Assembly (NCBI RefSeq): GCF_029027965.1
Contig: NZ_CP119082.1
Location: 2,775,001-2,839,000, forward strand
Source: Paracoccus sp. S3-43
GTDB taxonomy: Bacteria > Pseudomonadota > Alphaproteobacteria > Rhodobacterales > Rhodobacteraceae
Direction of reading: 5' to 3'
Length of the DNA: 64,000 nucleotides
The notes under the pieces are model-generated. The model was not told where the DNA came from. It saw only the letters and a list, made by a program, of their open reading frames with translations, and ran no database searches. A program made the translations under genes and the position numbers. This document shows positions 36,289-45,435 of the stretch, in pieces (within the stretch, counting starts at the first letter, position 1; each line of letters opens with the position of its first letter).

Positions 36289-37491
36289 TCAGCCGCCGAT
36301 CAGCCGCCCCGGCCGCGGCAGGAAGACCGTCAGGATCCCCAGGATCGGCAGGAACGAGCACAGCAGGAACACCGTATCGATCCCCTGCGCGTCGGCCAGC
36401 ACGCCCAAGGCGGCGGCGGCGATGCCGCCCATGCCGAAGCTGAAGCCGAAGAACAGCCCGGCGATGGTGCCGGTGCGGCCCGGCACCAGCTCCTGCGCGA
36501 AGACCACGATGGCCGGGAAGGCGGATGCCAGGATCAGCCCGATGATCACGGCCAGCACCCCCGTCGCGACCAGTCCGACATGGGGCAGCAGCAGCGTGAA
36601 GGGCAGGACGCCCAGGATGGAAAACCAGATCACCCGCAGCGGCCCGATGCGGTCGCCGACGATGCCGCCCAGGATCACCCCGGCGGCCATTCCGCCCAGG
36701 AACAGGAACAGCATCATCTGCGCGCCCTGCGGGCCAAGGCCGAATTTCTCGATGGTGAAGAAGGTGAAATAGCTGCTCATCGAGGCGGTATAGATGTTCT
36801 TGGTGAAGGTCAGCACCGCCAGCACGACGATCGACCGGATCACCAGATCGCGCGGATAGCGCAGCGTGGTGTCGGCGCGGGCGGTGGCGGCGCGGCGGCG
36901 GCCCTCGGCCCAGCCGCCGACATGCCACAGCAGCGCCGAACCCAAGGCGGCGGCGACGGCGAACCAGGCCACCGCCGGGCGGCCCAGCGGCACGACGATG
37001 AAGGCCGCCAGCAGCGGACCCAGCGACTGCCCGAAATTGCCGCCCATCTGGAACAGCGACTGCGCCGTCCCGAACCGCCCGCCCGAGGCCAGCCGCGCCA
37101 CGCGCGAGCTTTCGGGATGGAACACGGCCGAGCCGACGCCGATCAGCATCGCCCCCATCAGCAGCATCTCGTAGCGATGGGCGAAGGCCAGCAGCAGCAC
37201 CCCGCAGAAGGTCGAGGCCATGCCGAAGGGCAGCGACCGGGGCTGCGGATGCCTGTCGGTGGCCATGCCGATCAGCGGTTGCAGCAGGGATGCGGTGACC
37301 TGGAAGGCAAAGGTCATCACCCCGATCTGCGCATAGCTCAGCGAGAATTCGACCTGGAGCAGCGGATAGATCGCCGCCAGCATCGACTGCATCACGTCGT
37401 TGATCATGTGGCACAGGCTGATGGCGGTCAGGACGCCCCAGGCCGTGCCGGTGGCTGCCATCGGGCTGGATGTCGGGATGTCGGCGCGCAT
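36289..37491 (-). CDS. MFS transporter, fosmidomycin-resistance (Fsr) type
   Basis: The 400-residue carrier has twelve hydrophobic segments. The opening SLCHMINDVMQSMLAAIYPLLQVEFSLSYAQIG is a signature of the Fsr branch of the major facilitator family, and the loop GMATDRHPQPRSLPFGM follows segment 2. VGSAVFHPESSRVARLASGGRFGTAQSLFQMGGNFGQSLGP is also typical. Fsr of E. coli exports fosmidomycin; the natural substrate is not known. It stands alone, with 280 bp to the divergent GntR-type gene. Confidence 0.9.
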   Translation of the reverse strand: MRADIPTSSPMAATGTAWGVLTAISLCHMINDVMQSMLAAIYPLLQVEFSLSYAQIGVMTFAFQVTASLLQPLIGMATDRHPQPRSLPFGMASTFCGVLLLAFAHRYEMLLMGAMLIGVGSAVFHPESSRVARLASGGRFGTAQSLFQMGGNFGQSLGPLLAAFIVVPLGRPAVAWFAVAAALGSALLWHVGGWAEGRRRAATARADTTLRYPRDLVIRSIVVLAVLTFTKNIYTASMSSYFTFFTIEKFGLGPQGAQMMLFLFLGGMAAGVILGGIVGDRIGPLRVIWFSILGVLPFTLLLPHVGLVATGVLAVIIGLILASAFPAIVVFAQELVPGRTGTIAGLFFGFSFGMGGIAAAALGVLADAQGIDTVFLLCSFLPILGILTVFLPRPGRLIGG

Positions 37492-37574
37492 CGGTCCCCC
37501 ACGCTTACCTGCATATGCTGCAATACCAGCCAGGCGGGCGGGCGCAAGCGGGCTGTTGCCGCCGGGGCGCCCGA

Positions 37575-37606
37575 CCTGCGCGGGTCTTGGCCTGCGCGGG
37601 TCTTGG
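37575..37606. repeat. Perfect 16-bp tandem repeat
   Basis: CCTGCGCGGGTCTTGG occurs twice without a gap in the region between the Fsr-type carrier and the GntR-type regulator. Each unit holds a short C/G palindrome. No gene is seen in the rest of this 280-bp region. Confidence 0.75.
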
Positions 37607-37771
37607 CCGATCCCGGCCCACTGACGATTTGGACAGCTTCCCTAAACGTCGCCCGGCCCCGACACTGGGGCCGTATGTGTTTCGAGTAACAAAGTTAAAA
37701 TAATGGCAAAAATTCCCGGCAACCTTGTCAGGTCGCTGCGCTCATCGGGCGCGGCGGGCGGCGGGCGGCGT

Positions 37772-38458
37772 ATGAATACCTGGCAATCCGTCCGCGCCGA
37801 CGTGCTGGAACGGATCCGGTCGCGCGAATGGCCGCCCGGCGAGCTGATCCCCACGGAACAGGAACTGGCCGTCACCTTGGGATGCGCGCGGGCCACTGTC
37901 AACCGTGCGTTGCGGGAACTGGCCGACAGCGGCATCCTGGAACGCCGGCGCAAGGTCGGCACCCGCGTGGCCGCCACCGTGGCCCGGCGGAGGGTGCTGG
38001 ACATGCCCGCCATCCGCACCGAGATCGAGAACATGGGCGCCGCCTATTCCTATGAGCTGGCGCGCTTCACGACCCGCCACCCCACCCCCGTCGCCGCGCG
38101 GGCGCTGCAAGTGCCCCCGTCCCAGGAACTGCTTCTGATCACGGCGAAATACACCGCCGACGGCCAGCCGCATTGCTGCGAGGCGGTCTGGCTGAACCCC
38201 GACCTTCTGCCGCCCCTGACGCGCGAGGATGTCGAACAGCAATCGGCGCATGAATGGCTGGCCAGCCGGGTCGCCCTGACGCATGGGCGGTTCTCGATCC
38301 TGGCAGATGCCGCCAAGGGCGACTGCGCCTTTCACCTGAACATTTCCGAAGGCACGGCGGTCCTGAGCATCGAGCGGACGAATTGGGCGGATACCCATCC
38401 GGTGTCCTTTGCCCGCCAGTTCTATCCCCCCCAGCACCGCCTGGTGTCCGAGGACTAG
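37772..38458 (+). CDS. GntR family regulator with UTRA domain (HutC type)
   Basis: The 228-residue regulator has an N-terminal winged helix (RADVLERIRSREWPPGELIPTEQELAVTLGCARATVNRALRELADSGILERRRKVGTRVA) and a C-terminal UTRA effector domain (ITAKYTADGQPHCCEAVWLNPDLLP... LSIERTNWADTHPVSFARQFYPP). HutC-type proteins bind small metabolites such as urocanate or sugar phosphates. I chose ATG 37772; an upstream ATG at 37703 would add a low-complexity leader and lacks a ribosome site. The last base triplet overlaps the convergent TRAP permease stop. Confidence 0.88.
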   Translation: MNTWQSVRADVLERIRSREWPPGELIPTEQELAVTLGCARATVNRALRELADSGILERRRKVGTRVAATVARRRVLDMPAIRTEIENMGAAYSYELARFTTRHPTPVAARALQVPPSQELLLITAKYTADGQPHCCEAVWLNPDLLPPLTREDVEQQSAHEWLASRVALTHGRFSILADAAKGDCAFHLNISEGTAVLSIERTNWADTHPVSFARQFYPPQHRLVSED

Positions 38459-39705
38459 GCCAGCGCCGGAAACAGCGCCAGGGCGGCCAGGACCAGAAGG
38501 TCCAGGAACAGGAATCGGCCAAGTCCCGCAAGAACCGTGCCGGTCCGGATGTCGCGGACAGCCGCAGCGACCACCACGGCGTTCAGGCCCAGCGGCGGCA
38601 GGATCAGCGCGATCTCGACCATCTTGACCAGCAGGATGCCCGACCACACCGGATCCAGGCCATGGGCCCCGCCGATGCCCAGGGCGAATGGCAGGGCCAG
38701 GACCAGGATCGCCGCCGGCTCGGCCAGCAGGCCCAGCACCGCGCAGGCCAAGGCCAGCAGCGCGACGGCGGCCAGATGCGGCAGGAACCCGGCGTCCCGG
38801 ACCAGCAGCGACGGAATCGCGGTCAGATCCAGGACGGTCAGGAACAGCCGCGCGCCGATCAGGATCAGCAGGATCGACGCCGCCTGCATCGCGCTGTCGC
38901 GCAGGGCGGCCCACAGCGTCTCGGCCGTCAGGCGACGCTGGACGAGGGCGGCGGCCAGGGTCAGGACCACGCAGATCGCCAGGGCGGCCGCCGCCGAGAG
39001 CTGGCCCGTCCAGAGGCCGCCCAGGATGATGCCGAACAGCAGCGGCGCGGGCCAGACCGCCCGCAACGCCGCGCCGCGCGGCATCGGCAAGGCCCGCGAC
39101 GGGGGCGCGGCCGGGGGATCGCTGTGGACCCACCAGAACAGCACCGCGATCATTCCCGCCAGCGACAGGGCCGCAGGGATCAGCGCGCCCAGGAACATCG
39201 CGGCAATCGGGGTTCCGGTCAGCAGCGCCCACAGGATCAGCAGCATGGACGGCGGCAGCAGCGCCCCCAGCGTGCTGCCGATGGCGACCGAGGCGCCCGC
39301 CAGGCGCGGGTCATAGCCCGCGCGCAGCATCTCGGGCACGGCGATGCGCGACATGGTGGCGGCGCAGGCGACGGACGATCCGCAGGTCGCGGCGAAGCCC
39401 GCGCAGCCCAGGATCGCCGCCCCGGCCAGACCGCCGCGCCTGTTCTGCAACAGCACCGCCGCCGCGTCATGGACCCGCGTCGCGAAACCCGCATAGAAGG
39501 CCAGGTTGCCCAGCAGGACCACCAGCGGCATGGCCGCCAGATCGGGCGCGGTCAGCAGGGCCGCCAGCTGGTCCCAAGCCCGGTCCCCCGCGCCCATCAG
39601 CGCCAGGCCGACCGCGCCCGGTATCATCAGCGACAGCGCGACGGGCATCCGCAGGACCAGCAAGGCGATCACCGCCGCCATCGCGGCAAAGCCGGTCATC
39701 TCCAT
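38455..39705 (-). CDS. TRAP transporter large permease (DctM type), orphan
   Basis: The 416-residue membrane protein matches the DctM large subunit of TRAP carriers: VALSLMIPGAVGLALMG near the start, the conserved CGSSVACAATMSRIAVPEMLRAGYDPRLAGASVAIGSTLGALLPPSMLLILWALLTGTPIAAMFLGALIPA, and a second repeat near 270-400 with GLNAVVVAAAV. These carriers use an Na+ gradient with a periplasmic binding protein (DctP) and a small subunit (DctQ). Neither lies beside it, which is unusual. The start is ATG 39705; an in-frame ATG two codons later is also possible. Confidence 0.9.
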   Translation of the reverse strand: MEMTGFAAMAAVIALLVLRMPVALSLMIPGAVGLALMGAGDRAWDQLAALLTAPDLAAMPLVVLLGNLAFYAGFATRVHDAAAVLLQNRRGGLAGAAILGCAGFAATCGSSVACAATMSRIAVPEMLRAGYDPRLAGASVAIGSTLGALLPPSMLLILWALLTGTPIAAMFLGALIPAALSLAGMIAVLFWWVHSDPPAAPPSRALPMPRGAALRAVWPAPLLFGIILGGLWTGQLSAAAALAICVVLTLAAALVQRRLTAETLWAALRDSAMQAASILLILIGARLFLTVLDLTAIPSLLVRDAGFLPHLAAVALLALACAVLGLLAEPAAILVLALPFALGIGGAHGLDPVWSGILLVKMVEIALILPPLGLNAVVVAAAVRDIRTGTVLAGLGRFLFLDLLVLAALALFPALA

Positions 39706-39877
39706 CGCCGATCCGACCCTTCCTGTCTCACCGCGCCCCCGGATCCCTTGCCGTCCGAAAACGCTAGTGCGGCGGCCCGGCAAACTCAAACTGGAATTGA
39801 CCGGAATGTGACCGCCGGTCTATCTGGCGATTTCGCGCAAGACATTGAATGCTGCGCCCACCCCGACGGAGAGATTG

Positions 39878-41161
39878 ATGCCGCGATTCCCCCTGCGAAT
39901 CCCGCTTGCCCTGATCCTGGCGGCGCTGTCGGGCCTGCCTGCGGCGGCCCGGACCGACCTGCCCTTCACCGCCGCCGATATCGAGGCGGCGGCCTATGAC
40001 GGCGGCGACCTGCCCTCGGGGCGGTCGGCGCTGACGACCAAGGTGCAGGTGCTTCTGGACCGCTCGGGGATCTCTCCGGGCGTAATCGACGGCTTCAAGG
40101 GCGGCATGAGCCAGAGCGCGATCATGGCCTTTGAACGCCGGTCGGGCCTGCCCATCGACGGGGTGATGGATCCGCATGTCTGGAACCTGCTGCAATCCTT
40201 CGCCGCCCTGCCCGCGACCAAGGATTACACCATCACGGTCGAGGATGCGCAGGGCCTTGCCGATGCGATCCCCACCGATTACGCCGAAAAGGCCGCCATG
40301 CCCGCGATGGCCCATACCAGCGTCGCCGAACGCCTGGGCGAGCGGTTTCACATGGACGAGAAATTCATCGCCTTCCTGAACCCCGGCGTGGATCTGGCGC
40401 CGGGCGCCACCATCAAGGTCGTCGAGACCGGCGGACGGATGCGCGGCAGCGTGGCGCGGATCCTGGTCGACGTGAACACCCGCCGGGTGGCGGGATTCGA
40501 TGCGAACGGCAGGCTGCTGGTCGATTATCCGGCCACGATCGGATCTTCGGCCACCCCCTCGCCCTCGGGGAACCACCATGTCAGGGCAGTCGCGCTGAAT
40601 CCGAACTATACCTATGATCCGAAAAAGAATTTCCAGCAGGGCGACAACGACAAGGTGCTGGTGGTGCCGCCGGGGCCGAACGGGCCGGTGGGCACGGTCT
40701 GGATCGGCCTGTCGAAACCGACCTATGGCATCCACGGCACGCCCACGCCGTCGCAATTGTTCCGCAATCAGTCCATGGGCTGCGTCCGGCTGACCAACTG
40801 GGATGCCGAGGAACTGGCCCGGATGGTGACGGCCGAGACCACGGCGGTGGAATTCCTGCCCCAGGGCGTGACCATCGCCGATGCGACCGGCGCGGCGCCC
40901 GCCCCGGCGGCACAGCCCGCCGCGCCCGTCGACGCTGCGGCCGCGCCCCTGGCCGAACCCGTGCAGACAGTCCCCGCCGCGCCGCTGGATTTCCCGGCCG
41001 ACCCGCTGGCGGCCAAGCGCGCCCCGTCCGAGCCGGTCTATGAAAACACCTCCGAGGAAGAGGCGGACGCCCTGGTCCCGGCGGGCGATGCGCTGACCGA
41101 TGCCCTGACGGGCGCGCTGCCCGACAGCTTCGTGGCCCCGCCGCTGGACGAACAGCCGTGA
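39878..41161 (+). CDS. L,D-transpeptidase with peptidoglycan-binding domain
   Basis: The 427-residue secreted protein has a signal peptide (FPLRIPLALILAALSGLPAAAR), a PG_binding-like helical domain (TKVQVLLDRSGISPGVIDGFKGGMSQSAIMAFERRSGLPIDGVM), a LysM-like stretch (FIAFLNPGVDLAPGATIKV) and a YkuD catalytic domain. Catalytic residues are His in YGIHGTPTPSQLF and Cys in NQSMGCVRLTN, near residues 288 and 305. It should form 3-3 cross-links or attach proteins to peptidoglycan. The C-terminal 100 residues are Pro/Ala-rich. The stop overlaps the start of the extensin-like gene (GTGA). Confidence 0.93.
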   Translation: MPRFPLRIPLALILAALSGLPAAARTDLPFTAADIEAAAYDGGDLPSGRSALTTKVQVLLDRSGISPGVIDGFKGGMSQSAIMAFERRSGLPIDGVMDPHVWNLLQSFAALPATKDYTITVEDAQGLADAIPTDYAEKAAMPAMAHTSVAERLGERFHMDEKFIAFLNPGVDLAPGATIKVVETGGRMRGSVARILVDVNTRRVAGFDANGRLLVDYPATIGSSATPSPSGNHHVRAVALNPNYTYDPKKNFQQGDNDKVLVVPPGPNGPVGTVWIGLSKPTYGIHGTPTPSQLFRNQSMGCVRLTNWDAEELARMVTAETTAVEFLPQGVTIADATGAAPAPAAQPAAPVDAAAAPLAEPVQTVPAAPLDFPADPLAAKRAPSEPVYENTSEEEADALVPAGDALTDALTGALPDSFVAPPLDEQP

Positions 41162-41910
41162 CCCGGCGGGGCGCGATCCTGCTGGTCCTGGCCCTGGGCC
41201 AGGCCGCGCCCGCCGCCGCGCAGGACCGCCCGCCCGAACGGCCCATCCCGGCCGAACAGCCCGCCGCCGCGGAACCGCGGCCCGATCCCGCCCCGGTCTT
41301 CGGCCCGCCCGCGCCGCCCCGCTGGTTCAGCCTGCGCGAAACGGATCAGGACTACGCGGCCTGCAAGCTGGCCCTGTCCTTCCTGGGCACCGTCTATTCC
41401 GAGGAACCGCCGATCACCGACCCGGACGATCCCGATTGCGGCATCGCCCGCCCGATCCGGGTCGAACGCATCCTGCCCGACCTGACGCTGGAGGGCGGGG
41501 CGGTGATGCGCTGCGACACGGCCCGGTCGCTGGGCTTCTGGGCGCGCGATTTCCTGCGGCCCGCCTCGCTGATGCTGCCGGGCGCGCCGCGCGTCACGGG
41601 ATTGCAGCTGGGCACGACCTATGACTGCCGCCCGCGCATCGGCACCGGCGCGGACCAGCCCAAGCTGTCCGAACACGCGCTTGGCAATGCCATCGACATC
41701 GCCGCCTTCGTCCTTGACGGCGCCGACCCGCTGGTCGTGCAGCCCCGCGCCGACACCGGCGACATGGCCGAGGCGTTCCAGCGCACCGTCCGTGCGGCGG
41801 GCTGCCTGTTCTTCACGACCGTGCTTGGTCCCGGATCGAACGCGGCGCATGACGACCACCTGCATCTGGACATCGCCGCCCGGCGCGGCGGCTGGCGGCT
41901 GTGCCAGTGA
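41158..41910 (+). CDS. Extensin-like C-terminal domain protein, predicted LAS-type zinc peptidase
   Basis: The 250-residue protein has a signal peptide (GAILLVLALGQAAPAAAQ) and a proline-rich linker, then the bacterial extensin-like domain. The pattern LSEHALGNAIDIAAF with His and Asp seven residues apart, and the final HDDHLHLDIA, match the zinc ligands of LAS-type (M15-like) peptidases; this is a motif resemblance, not proof. Cys pairs in YAACKLAL, DDPDCGIA and MRCDTA may form disulfides. It starts at a GTG that overlaps the transpeptidase stop, implying joint synthesis and a shared wall-related task. Confidence 0.87.
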   Translation: MTRRGAILLVLALGQAAPAAAQDRPPERPIPAEQPAAAEPRPDPAPVFGPPAPPRWFSLRETDQDYAACKLALSFLGTVYSEEPPITDPDDPDCGIARPIRVERILPDLTLEGGAVMRCDTARSLGFWARDFLRPASLMLPGAPRVTGLQLGTTYDCRPRIGTGADQPKLSEHALGNAIDIAAFVLDGADPLVVQPRADTGDMAEAFQRTVRAAGCLFFTTVLGPGSNAAHDDHLHLDIAARRGGWRLCQ

Positions 41911-41925
41911 TCCTCTGACCTGCCC

Positions 41926-42669
41926 TCAGCGCCTGCTGCGTTCCAGATCCAGATAGGATGGATCGAACCGCGCCAGCAGCGTCAGCCCCTTCCAGTCGGT
42001 GATGGTAATCTCAGCGCCCAGCCAGCGGATCAGCCCGCGATCGCGCAGATCCCGCACCGCGCGGTTCACATGGATCGGCGAATAGCCCAGGATATCGGCC
42101 AGTTCGCGTTGCAGCAGCGGCAGGTGGAACTGATGCTCGGACGCCGCGCCCACGGCGTTCAGCCGCGTATAGATTTCGCACAGCAGATGGGCCAGATGCG
42201 CGCTGGACCGCAGGGACGCCGCCGCCACCAGCCATTGCCGATGGATCGCCGCGTCCAGCAAGGTCGCCATCCACAACAGCCGGGTCAGGTGGGGAAAATT
42301 CTCGGTGATCTCGGTCAGTTCGGCATGGTCGACGAATTCCACCTCGGTCGGGCCGACGGCGATGATCGAATGATCCAGCCTGGCCAGCACCAGGGCATGA
42401 AGATCCACAAAATCCCCCGGCACATGCAGCGCCGTGATCACCCGGTCGTCGGGCCGCCCGACAAGCGGATGGGACCGCGCCGACAGCCCGCGCAGCATCA
42501 TGCAGCTGCGATCGGGGCTGCTGCCCGCAGGAACGATCACCTCCCCAGGGGCATAGCTGGCATGTACGGTCTTCAACGTCCGCAGGCGTTCCAAGTCTTT
42601 CGTGCTGAGGCTGTCACGCCTTTGAAGATAGCGGACAAAATACTCGGTAATCGCCAATTCTTTACCCAT
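41926..42669 (-). CDS. Crp/Fnr family transcriptional regulator
   Basis: The 247-residue regulator has an N-terminal cyclic-nucleotide-binding fold (YAPGEVIVPAGSSPDRSCMMLRGLSARSHPL) and a C-terminal winged helix (LLQRELADILGYSPIHVNRAVRDLRDRGLIRWLGAEITITD). It has no N-terminal cysteine cluster, so it is not an oxygen-sensing FNR. The cAMP-binding RES/T motif is not evident either; the ligand is unknown. I chose ATG 42669; a TTG at 42708 is possible. IS copy 2 begins 58 bp upstream of the ATG and so separates the gene from its former upstream region. Confidence 0.9.
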   Translation of the reverse strand: MGKELAITEYFVRYLQRRDSLSTKDLERLRTLKTVHASYAPGEVIVPAGSSPDRSCMMLRGLSARSHPLVGRPDDRVITALHVPGDFVDLHALVLARLDHSIIAVGPTEVEFVDHAELTEITENFPHLTRLLWMATLLDAAIHRQWLVAAASLRSSAHLAHLLCEIYTRLNAVGAASEHQFHLPLLQRELADILGYSPIHVNRAVRDLRDRGLIRWLGAEITITDWKGLTLLARFDPSYLDLERSRR

Positions 42670-42727
42670 CCTTTCCCGTGGTGTGGCAAATCGCCCTGAC
42701 CGGCGCAATGGGATCAGGTTTCATCTA

Positions 42728-43578
42728 GGTCATGTTGACAAATGGCGGAGCCAGATGCGGATCGAGGTGATGTCGATGAAGCCCAGGAAGCTCTCTGCGG
42801 TTTTGTCGTAGCGGGTGGCGACGCGGCGGGCATTCTTGAGCTTGTTGAAGCAGCGCTCGACGAGGTTGCGCAGCCGGTAAAGGGTTCGGTCCACGGCCAC
42901 GCGCAGCTTGCGGGACTTTCGCATCGGGATCACCGGCACGACGTTGCGCGCCTCCATGGTTTCTCGAACCCTGTCAGAGTCATAGCCGCGATCCGCCAGC
43001 AGGACGGAGGGCTCTGGCAGGTTGTCGTCCATGATGAGGTCAAAGCCCAGATAGTCCGATGTCTGGCCCGGCGTGATGTCCGACCTCATGGGCAGGCCTG
43101 CGCCATTGACGCGGAGGTGGATCTTTGTCGTGAAGCCACCTCGCGAACGGCCAAAACCCTGTCGCGGAGTCCCCCTTTAGCGCCCGCTGCCTGATGATGG
43201 GCGCGGACCACGGTGCTGTCGATCATCTGCAAGGCCGCTGGAACCACCCCGCTCTCGTTCAGGGCCTCCAGTATCCCTTCCCACAGCCCGGCCAGGGTCC
43301 AGCGCCGGAACTGGCGGTAGACCGACGACCACTTGCCGAACTCTTCCGGCAGGTCACGCCACGGCGAACCTGTGCGGGCTATCCAGAAAATCCCATCCAG
43401 AACAAGACGATGGTTCATGGGTTTGCGCCCGTTCGGTGCGCGGACGGCCAGAATGAAGCGTTCGTGAAACGCCCATTCCTCGTCAGACATCAGGTCTCGT
43501 GCCAAGCTGGTCTCCATCGCAGATACCAGCTTGAATCACGTTCAGCACGTCCTGTGAATCCCTTTTGTCAACACGGCC
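42728..43578 (-). mobile_element. IS5-family (IS427-like) insertion sequence, copy 2, 851 bp
   Basis: This copy has the same length, ends and orientation as the element at 23678-24528 and appears identical in sequence. It is flanked by TA at 42726-42727 and 43579-43580, so it arrived by its own insertion event. It lies between the Crp/Fnr regulator and fliI and interrupts no visible gene. Confidence 0.93.
42730..43517 (-). CDS. IS5-family transposase, two frames joined by -1 slippage (copy 2)
   Basis: The two frames (43517 to 43086 and 43089 to 42730) and the AAAGGGGG slip tract at 43171-43178 are the same as in copy 1, giving a 262-residue DDE transposase after a -1 shift. Both the N-terminal METSLARDLMSDEEWAFHERF and the C-terminal catalytic part are intact, so this copy should be able to move. 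Confidence 0.92.
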
Positions 43579-43627
43579 TAACATTCATTAAGCCAACTCA
43601 AATGCTTGGCTCTCGGTTTCACCTTGC

Positions 43628-44971
43628 TCAGCCGCGCGCGGCCTGCCGCCCATGCGCCGGAACCCGCAGGGCGCTGCCGAGGGCCGCGAAACTCTCGTCG
43701 ATGCCCGGCGTCCTGACGGTGATCAGGTCGTCGAGCTGGGGAAACAGCTTCACGGCCTCGTCCAGCCGGGGGTCGGCCCCTGGGGCGTAAAGACCGGCGC
43801 GAATCATCAGTTCCGATTCCGAATAGGCGCCCAGGGCGGCCCTGGCCTTGCCGATCATCCTGTTTTCGTCAGGCGTGGCGGCATCGGGCAAGGACCGCGA
43901 CACCGACTTTACCACATCGATCGCCGGAAAGCGCCCGCGTTCGGCGATCGTGCGGTCCAGGACCACATGCCCGTCCAGCGTGCCCCGCAGGATGTCGGCC
44001 ACCGGCTCCTCCATGTCGGAACCCGCGACCAGGACGCTGAAGATGCCGGTGATGTCGCCCGTCCCCTCCAGCCCCGGCCCGGACCGTTCGGCAAGCGCCA
44101 TGATCAGGTTCGACACCGACGGCGGAAAGCCGCGATAGCTGGGCGGCTCGCCCGCAGCCAAGGCGATCTCGCGATGCGCCTCGGCGAATCGGGTGATCGA
44201 ATCGGCCAGGAACAGCACATGGTGGCCCTGGTCGCGGAAATGTTCGGCCACCGCCATAGCGGCCCAGGCGCAGCGCCGCCGGATCAGCGGCGACCGGTCC
44301 GAGGTCGCGGCGACGATCACCGCCCGCGCCATGCCCTCTGGCCCCAGGGTCTTTTCGACGAATTCGCGCAATTCCCGCCCGCGTTCGCCGATCATGGCGA
44401 TGACCACCACATCGGCCTGAACGCCCCTGGCAAGCCCCGACAGCAGCGTGGATTTGCCGACGCCAGACCCGGCGAACAGCCCGATCCGCTGGCCGGTGAC
44501 CAGGGGCAGCAGCGTGTCGAAGACGGCAAATCCCGTGGGCAGGCGCGCGCCCAGCCGTTTGCGGCGCACGGCGGGCGGGGCCTCGCGGCGATAGGGACGG
44601 GGTTCGCGGCCGGGCGTCAGGGGGCGGCCGTCCAGGGGCTGGCCCAGCGGGTCGATGATTCGGCCCACCCAGGCATCGCAGGGCGCGATCGAGGGGGCGA
44701 ACAGCAGTTCGACCCCGGCGCCCACCGACAACCCTTCGGAATCGCCCTCGGGCAGCACATCGGCATGGCGCGGCGCAAGCCCCACGATCTCCCCCGCGAC
44801 ATGGCCTTTTTGAAGCGAAATCAGCACTCTGTCGCCGACCGAGGCATGGCTGTTCAACCCGTCGACCCGGATCAGGCCGGCCTGCATCGAATGCACCCGG
44901 CCAAAGTGCCGCGTCATGCGCAAATCCGCGATCCGTGTCGCGATCGAGGTCAGGTGATCCATCTCCGCCAT
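43628..44971 (-). CDS. fliI: Flagellum-specific ATP synthase FliI
   Basis: The 447-residue ATPase powers the flagellar type III export gate. Walker A is IGLFAGSGVGKSTLLSGLA near residue 160, Walker B is VLFLADSITRFAEAHREIALAAGEPPSYRGFPPSV near 245, both of the F1-beta-like FliI/YscN type. The Glu near Walker A in IGERGRELREFVEKTLG is conserved. The start MAEMDHLTSIATRIADLRM was preferred to a TTG upstream. It is divergent from the flgB operon, with 77 bp between start codons, so both may share a control region. Confidence 0.96.
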   Translation of the reverse strand: MAEMDHLTSIATRIADLRMTRHFGRVHSMQAGLIRVDGLNSHASVGDRVLISLQKGHVAGEIVGLAPRHADVLPEGDSEGLSVGAGVELLFAPSIAPCDAWVGRIIDPLGQPLDGRPLTPGREPRPYRREAPPAVRRKRLGARLPTGFAVFDTLLPLVTGQRIGLFAGSGVGKSTLLSGLARGVQADVVVIAMIGERGRELREFVEKTLGPEGMARAVIVAATSDRSPLIRRRCAWAAMAVAEHFRDQGHHVLFLADSITRFAEAHREIALAAGEPPSYRGFPPSVSNLIMALAERSGPGLEGTGDITGIFSVLVAGSDMEEPVADILRGTLDGHVVLDRTIAERGRFPAIDVVKSVSRSLPDAATPDENRMIGKARAALGAYSESELMIRAGLYAPGADPRLDEAVKLFPQLDDLITVRTPGIDESFAALGSALRVPAHGRQAARG

Positions 44972-45048
44972 CCGTTTTTTCCCAGCCTGCAAACGGTTTC
45001 TAAACGAATCGGAGTTAAGACCGGGTTATCGCCAATGGGGAAAGCCTC

Positions 45049-45435
45049 ATGTTTGAAAAGATCGAGATGATGCGCATGGCCCGCGCCCTAGGCGCCCATG
45101 CCAGCCAGCGGCACCTTGTCGTTGCGCGCAATATCGCCAATGCCGATACCCCCGGCTTCAAGGCCGCCGATACGGCGTCCTTTGCCGACAGCTATCGCAG
45201 CGCGGACCTGGCGCCGATGCGGGTCACCGATCCGCGCCACCTTGCCACGCCCGACTGGTCGCCCATGACGCGCCGGACGGTCGATGAGACCGGCCTGTCG
45301 CCCAACGGCAACTCCGTCTCGCTGGAGGAGGAGATGCTGAAGGCGGCCGAGGTCAAGCGCAGCCACGACCTGTCGCTGGGCATCTACAGCTCGGCCCTGG
45401 ACCTGATGCGCACCAGCATCGGAAGGAGAGCGTGA
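45049..45435 (+). CDS. flgB: Flagellar basal-body rod protein FlgB
   Basis: The 128-residue protein is a proximal rod subunit. The N-terminal ASQRHLVVARNIANADTPGFKAADT has the ANIANADTPGY-type signature of rod and hook proteins, and the C-terminal VSLEEEMLKAAEVKRSHDLSLGIYSSALDLMRTSIGR forms the matching coiled coil. GGGGAAAG lies upstream of the ATG. It heads a plus-strand run of nine flagellar genes; its stop overlaps the flgC start (GTGATG). Confidence 0.94.
   Translation: MFEKIEMMRMARALGAHASQRHLVVARNIANADTPGFKAADTASFADSYRSADLAPMRVTDPRHLATPDWSPMTRRTVDETGLSPNGNSVSLEEEMLKAAEVKRSHDLSLGIYSSALDLMRTSIGRRA

Noticed and set aside
44972..45048. Possible CtrA-type site (TTAA) between fliI and flgB
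   Set aside because: Only one TTAA half is present; the 7-bp-spaced second half is absent, so no site is called.
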